The notes beneath the pieces are model-generated. The model was not told the DNA's origin. It did no database searches and worked only from the letters and a program-made list of their open reading frames with translations. The position numbers and the translations under genes are program-made. Positions 62,642 to 64,000 of a stretch of 64,000 nt of DNA are shown in pieces (position 1 is the first letter of the stretch; every line of letters begins with the position of its first letter). Origin of the DNA: Pseudoselenomonas ruminantium (GTDB lineage Bacteria > Bacillota > Negativicutes > Selenomonadales > Selenomonadaceae); contig NZ_FOQK01000010.1 in NCBI RefSeq assembly GCF_900113715.1, forward strand, positions 1 through 64,000. The letters run 5' to 3'.

Positions 62642-63976
62642 TTAGGCATTGACCGTCTCTGCCGTGACTTCCGCTGCCGGATCAACGTCATCTTTTACCT
62701 CGCCATTGAGTTTATATTTGATGGTGAGGACGAGCAGGCCGGAGAGCAGCATGAAGGCGCCCATGATGTAGTAGCCGAGGTCGAAGCTGCCGGTCGTTGT
62801 CTTGACCCAGGCCATCATATTCGGGCCGACCCAGCCGCCGATGTTGCCGCAGCTGTTGATGAGCGCGACAGAGGCTGCGGCCGCAGGGCCTGTGAGGAAC
62901 GTGGTCGGGATTGTCCACCAGATGCCCATGGCGGCATGGATGCCGATGGCTGAGAGGCAGACGAGGAAGAGCGCCATGCCGAGGCTGCCTGCATGCGGCG
63001 AGCAGGCAAGGCCGACAGCACCGACGAAGAGTGCGCCCGCCACATGCCAGACTTTATCGCCCGTGCGCGTGGAGGTATGGCCGAGGATGACCTGCACGAC
63101 GAGCGCGGCAGTCATCGGGATGGCGATAGCACCGCCCAAGAGCGAGGTCGAAAGGCCCGAGAGCTCTTTGAGCACGGTCGGCATCCAGAAGTAGAAGCCC
63201 CAGAAGCCGACAACCCAGAGGAAGTAAATCAGGCAGAGCTTGAGCACCTTCGGATCTTTGAAGGCTTTGAGCACCGTGTACTTCTTGCGGCCCTGCATGC
63301 GGGCCTGTTCCGCGTTGAAGTTTTCCGTAAGATATTTTTTCTCCGCGGCCGACAGCCAGCTGACCTGGTCGGGACGATCCTTGACACCAAAGAAGAAGAA
63401 TACCGCAAAGGCAAGCGCCGGTACGGCCTCCAGGATGAAGAGCTCCTGCCAGCCATGCATGCCGAAGAACGACGTCTCCAAGAGAACGCCCGCCAGCGGC
63501 GCGCCGATGATGTTGCTGAGCAAGAGGCTCGTGAGCATCAGGCTCGTGGCGCGGGAGCGCTCGCCAGCCGTGAACCAGCGCGGGAAGAGCACCGAGTAGA
63601 TGACGGGATAAAGGCTTGCCTCCGATGCGCCCAAGAGGAAGCGGCAGAGGTAGAAATGGAACTGCGTCGTCATAAAGGCCATCGCCACGCAAACGAGGCC
63701 CCAAGTGAACATGATGCGGGCAATCCACTTGGTCGCAGAGAATTTCGCCGCGACGAGCGAGCCTGGGATCTCGAAAATCAGATAGCCGACGAAGAAGATG
63801 CCGGCGCCCGCACCGAAGACCTCCGGCGTGATCCACGGCAGATCCTGCGTCATCGTGAGCTTGGCATAGGCCACATTGACGCGGTCGATGCAGGCGATGA
63901 TGGAGACCAAAAATACCGGCAGGACGATGCGCAGGTCACGCCTGCGCTTGAGACTGGCGAAATCGATGTTTTCCAT
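62642..63976 (-). CDS. MFS transporter, anion:cation symporter family
   Basis: 444 residues with 12 hydrophobic spans. IDRVNVAYAKLTM in TM1, GYLIFEIPGSLVAAKF and RFLLGASEASLYPVIYSVLFPRWF are signatures of the ACS group (tartrate TtuB, phthalate, hexuronate ExuT-like). AGGAGG precedes the ATG. Substrate probably an organic acid anion; exact one unknown. Ends opposite the toxin module terminator; its promoter lies beyond the window. Confidence 0.88.
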   Translation of the reverse strand: MENIDFASLKRRRDLRIVLPVFLVSIIACIDRVNVAYAKLTMTQDLPWITPEVFGAGAGIFFVGYLIFEIPGSLVAAKFSATKWIARIMFTWGLVCVAMAFMTTQFHFYLCRFLLGASEASLYPVIYSVLFPRWFTAGERSRATSLMLTSLLLSNIIGAPLAGVLLETSFFGMHGWQELFILEAVPALAFAVFFFFGVKDRPDQVSWLSAAEKKYLTENFNAEQARMQGRKKYTVLKAFKDPKVLKLCLIYFLWVVGFWGFYFWMPTVLKELSGLSTSLLGGAIAIPMTAALVVQVILGHTSTRTGDKVWHVAGALFVGAVGLACSPHAGSLGMALFLVCLSAIGIHAAMGIWWTIPTTFLTGPAAAASVALINSCGNIGGWVGPNMMAWVKTTTGSFDLGYYIMGAFMLLSGLLVLTIKYKLNGEVKDDVDPAAEVTAETVNA

Positions 63977-64000
63977 GATAATACCTCCTAAAATAAAAAA

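Overview
The window looks like chromosomal DNA of a Gram-negative-type Firmicute of the Negativicutes (Selenomonas/Mitsuokella/Megamonas-like). This is an inference from gene content: a GlnK/GlnL-type two-component pair, YvrJ-DUF2922-DUF1659 small proteins and a ComK-like protein (Firmicute traits) occur beside RTX-type secreted proteins and a Wzx/Wzy/Wzz polysaccharide locus (outer-membrane lifestyle). Most of the window is GC-rich with strong codon bias; about 46.2-58 kb is markedly AT-rich.

0-11.6 kb: aspartate and NAD metabolism. aspA, a C4-dicarboxylate (DASS) transporter, a sensor kinase/response regulator pair, a LysR regulator and an aspartate racemase-like gene are followed by nadA-nadB-nadC, which has a good promoter and a perfect 30-bp operator palindrome. 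Aspartate is both the AspA substrate and the NadB substrate, so the block is coherent. A small divergent toxin/antisense-RNA-like module sits between the racemase and nadA.

11.6-18 kb: ptsI and ptsH (EI and HPr) preceded by a sigma-54 activator that carries its own HPr-like domain plus PAS, AAA+ and Fis domains. Between them lie a consensus -24/-12 promoter and two identical-class 13-bp palindromes, so the PTS genes are probably sigma-54 controlled. Two genes follow: a membrane-anchored coiled-coil/TPR protein and a PRC-barrel protein.

18-35.6 kb: an accessory region with four large RTX (GGxGxD repeat) genes in alternating orientation. Two share an N-terminal HExxH zinc-protease module. Two are interrupted by a single in-frame TAG. 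Also here are two Rpn/PD-(D/E)XK nuclease genes (one frameshifted), a truncated KAP-type NTPase and a WbaP-like initiating sugar-phosphate transferase.

35.6-59.5 kb, minus strand: surface polysaccharide locus. One part makes nucleotide sugars (gmd, manC, fcl, manB for GDP-fucose; rfbA, rfbC, rfbB, galU for dTDP sugars). The other holds chain-length control, four glycosyltransferases, polymerase, flippase, an ATP-grasp ligase, two DegT-type proteins and a GNAT. An AraC regulator and a doubly inactivated IS30 element separate the parts.

59.5-64 kb: a ComK-like three-gene operon, a YvrJ/DUF2922/DUF1659 operon, a second copy of the divergent toxin/antisense module, and an MFS transporter.

The most unusual items are the twin toxin/antisense modules, in which the predicted antisense pairing segments co-vary between copies, and the HPr-domain sigma-54 circuit at ptsHI. 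No tRNA, rRNA or CRISPR array was recognised.
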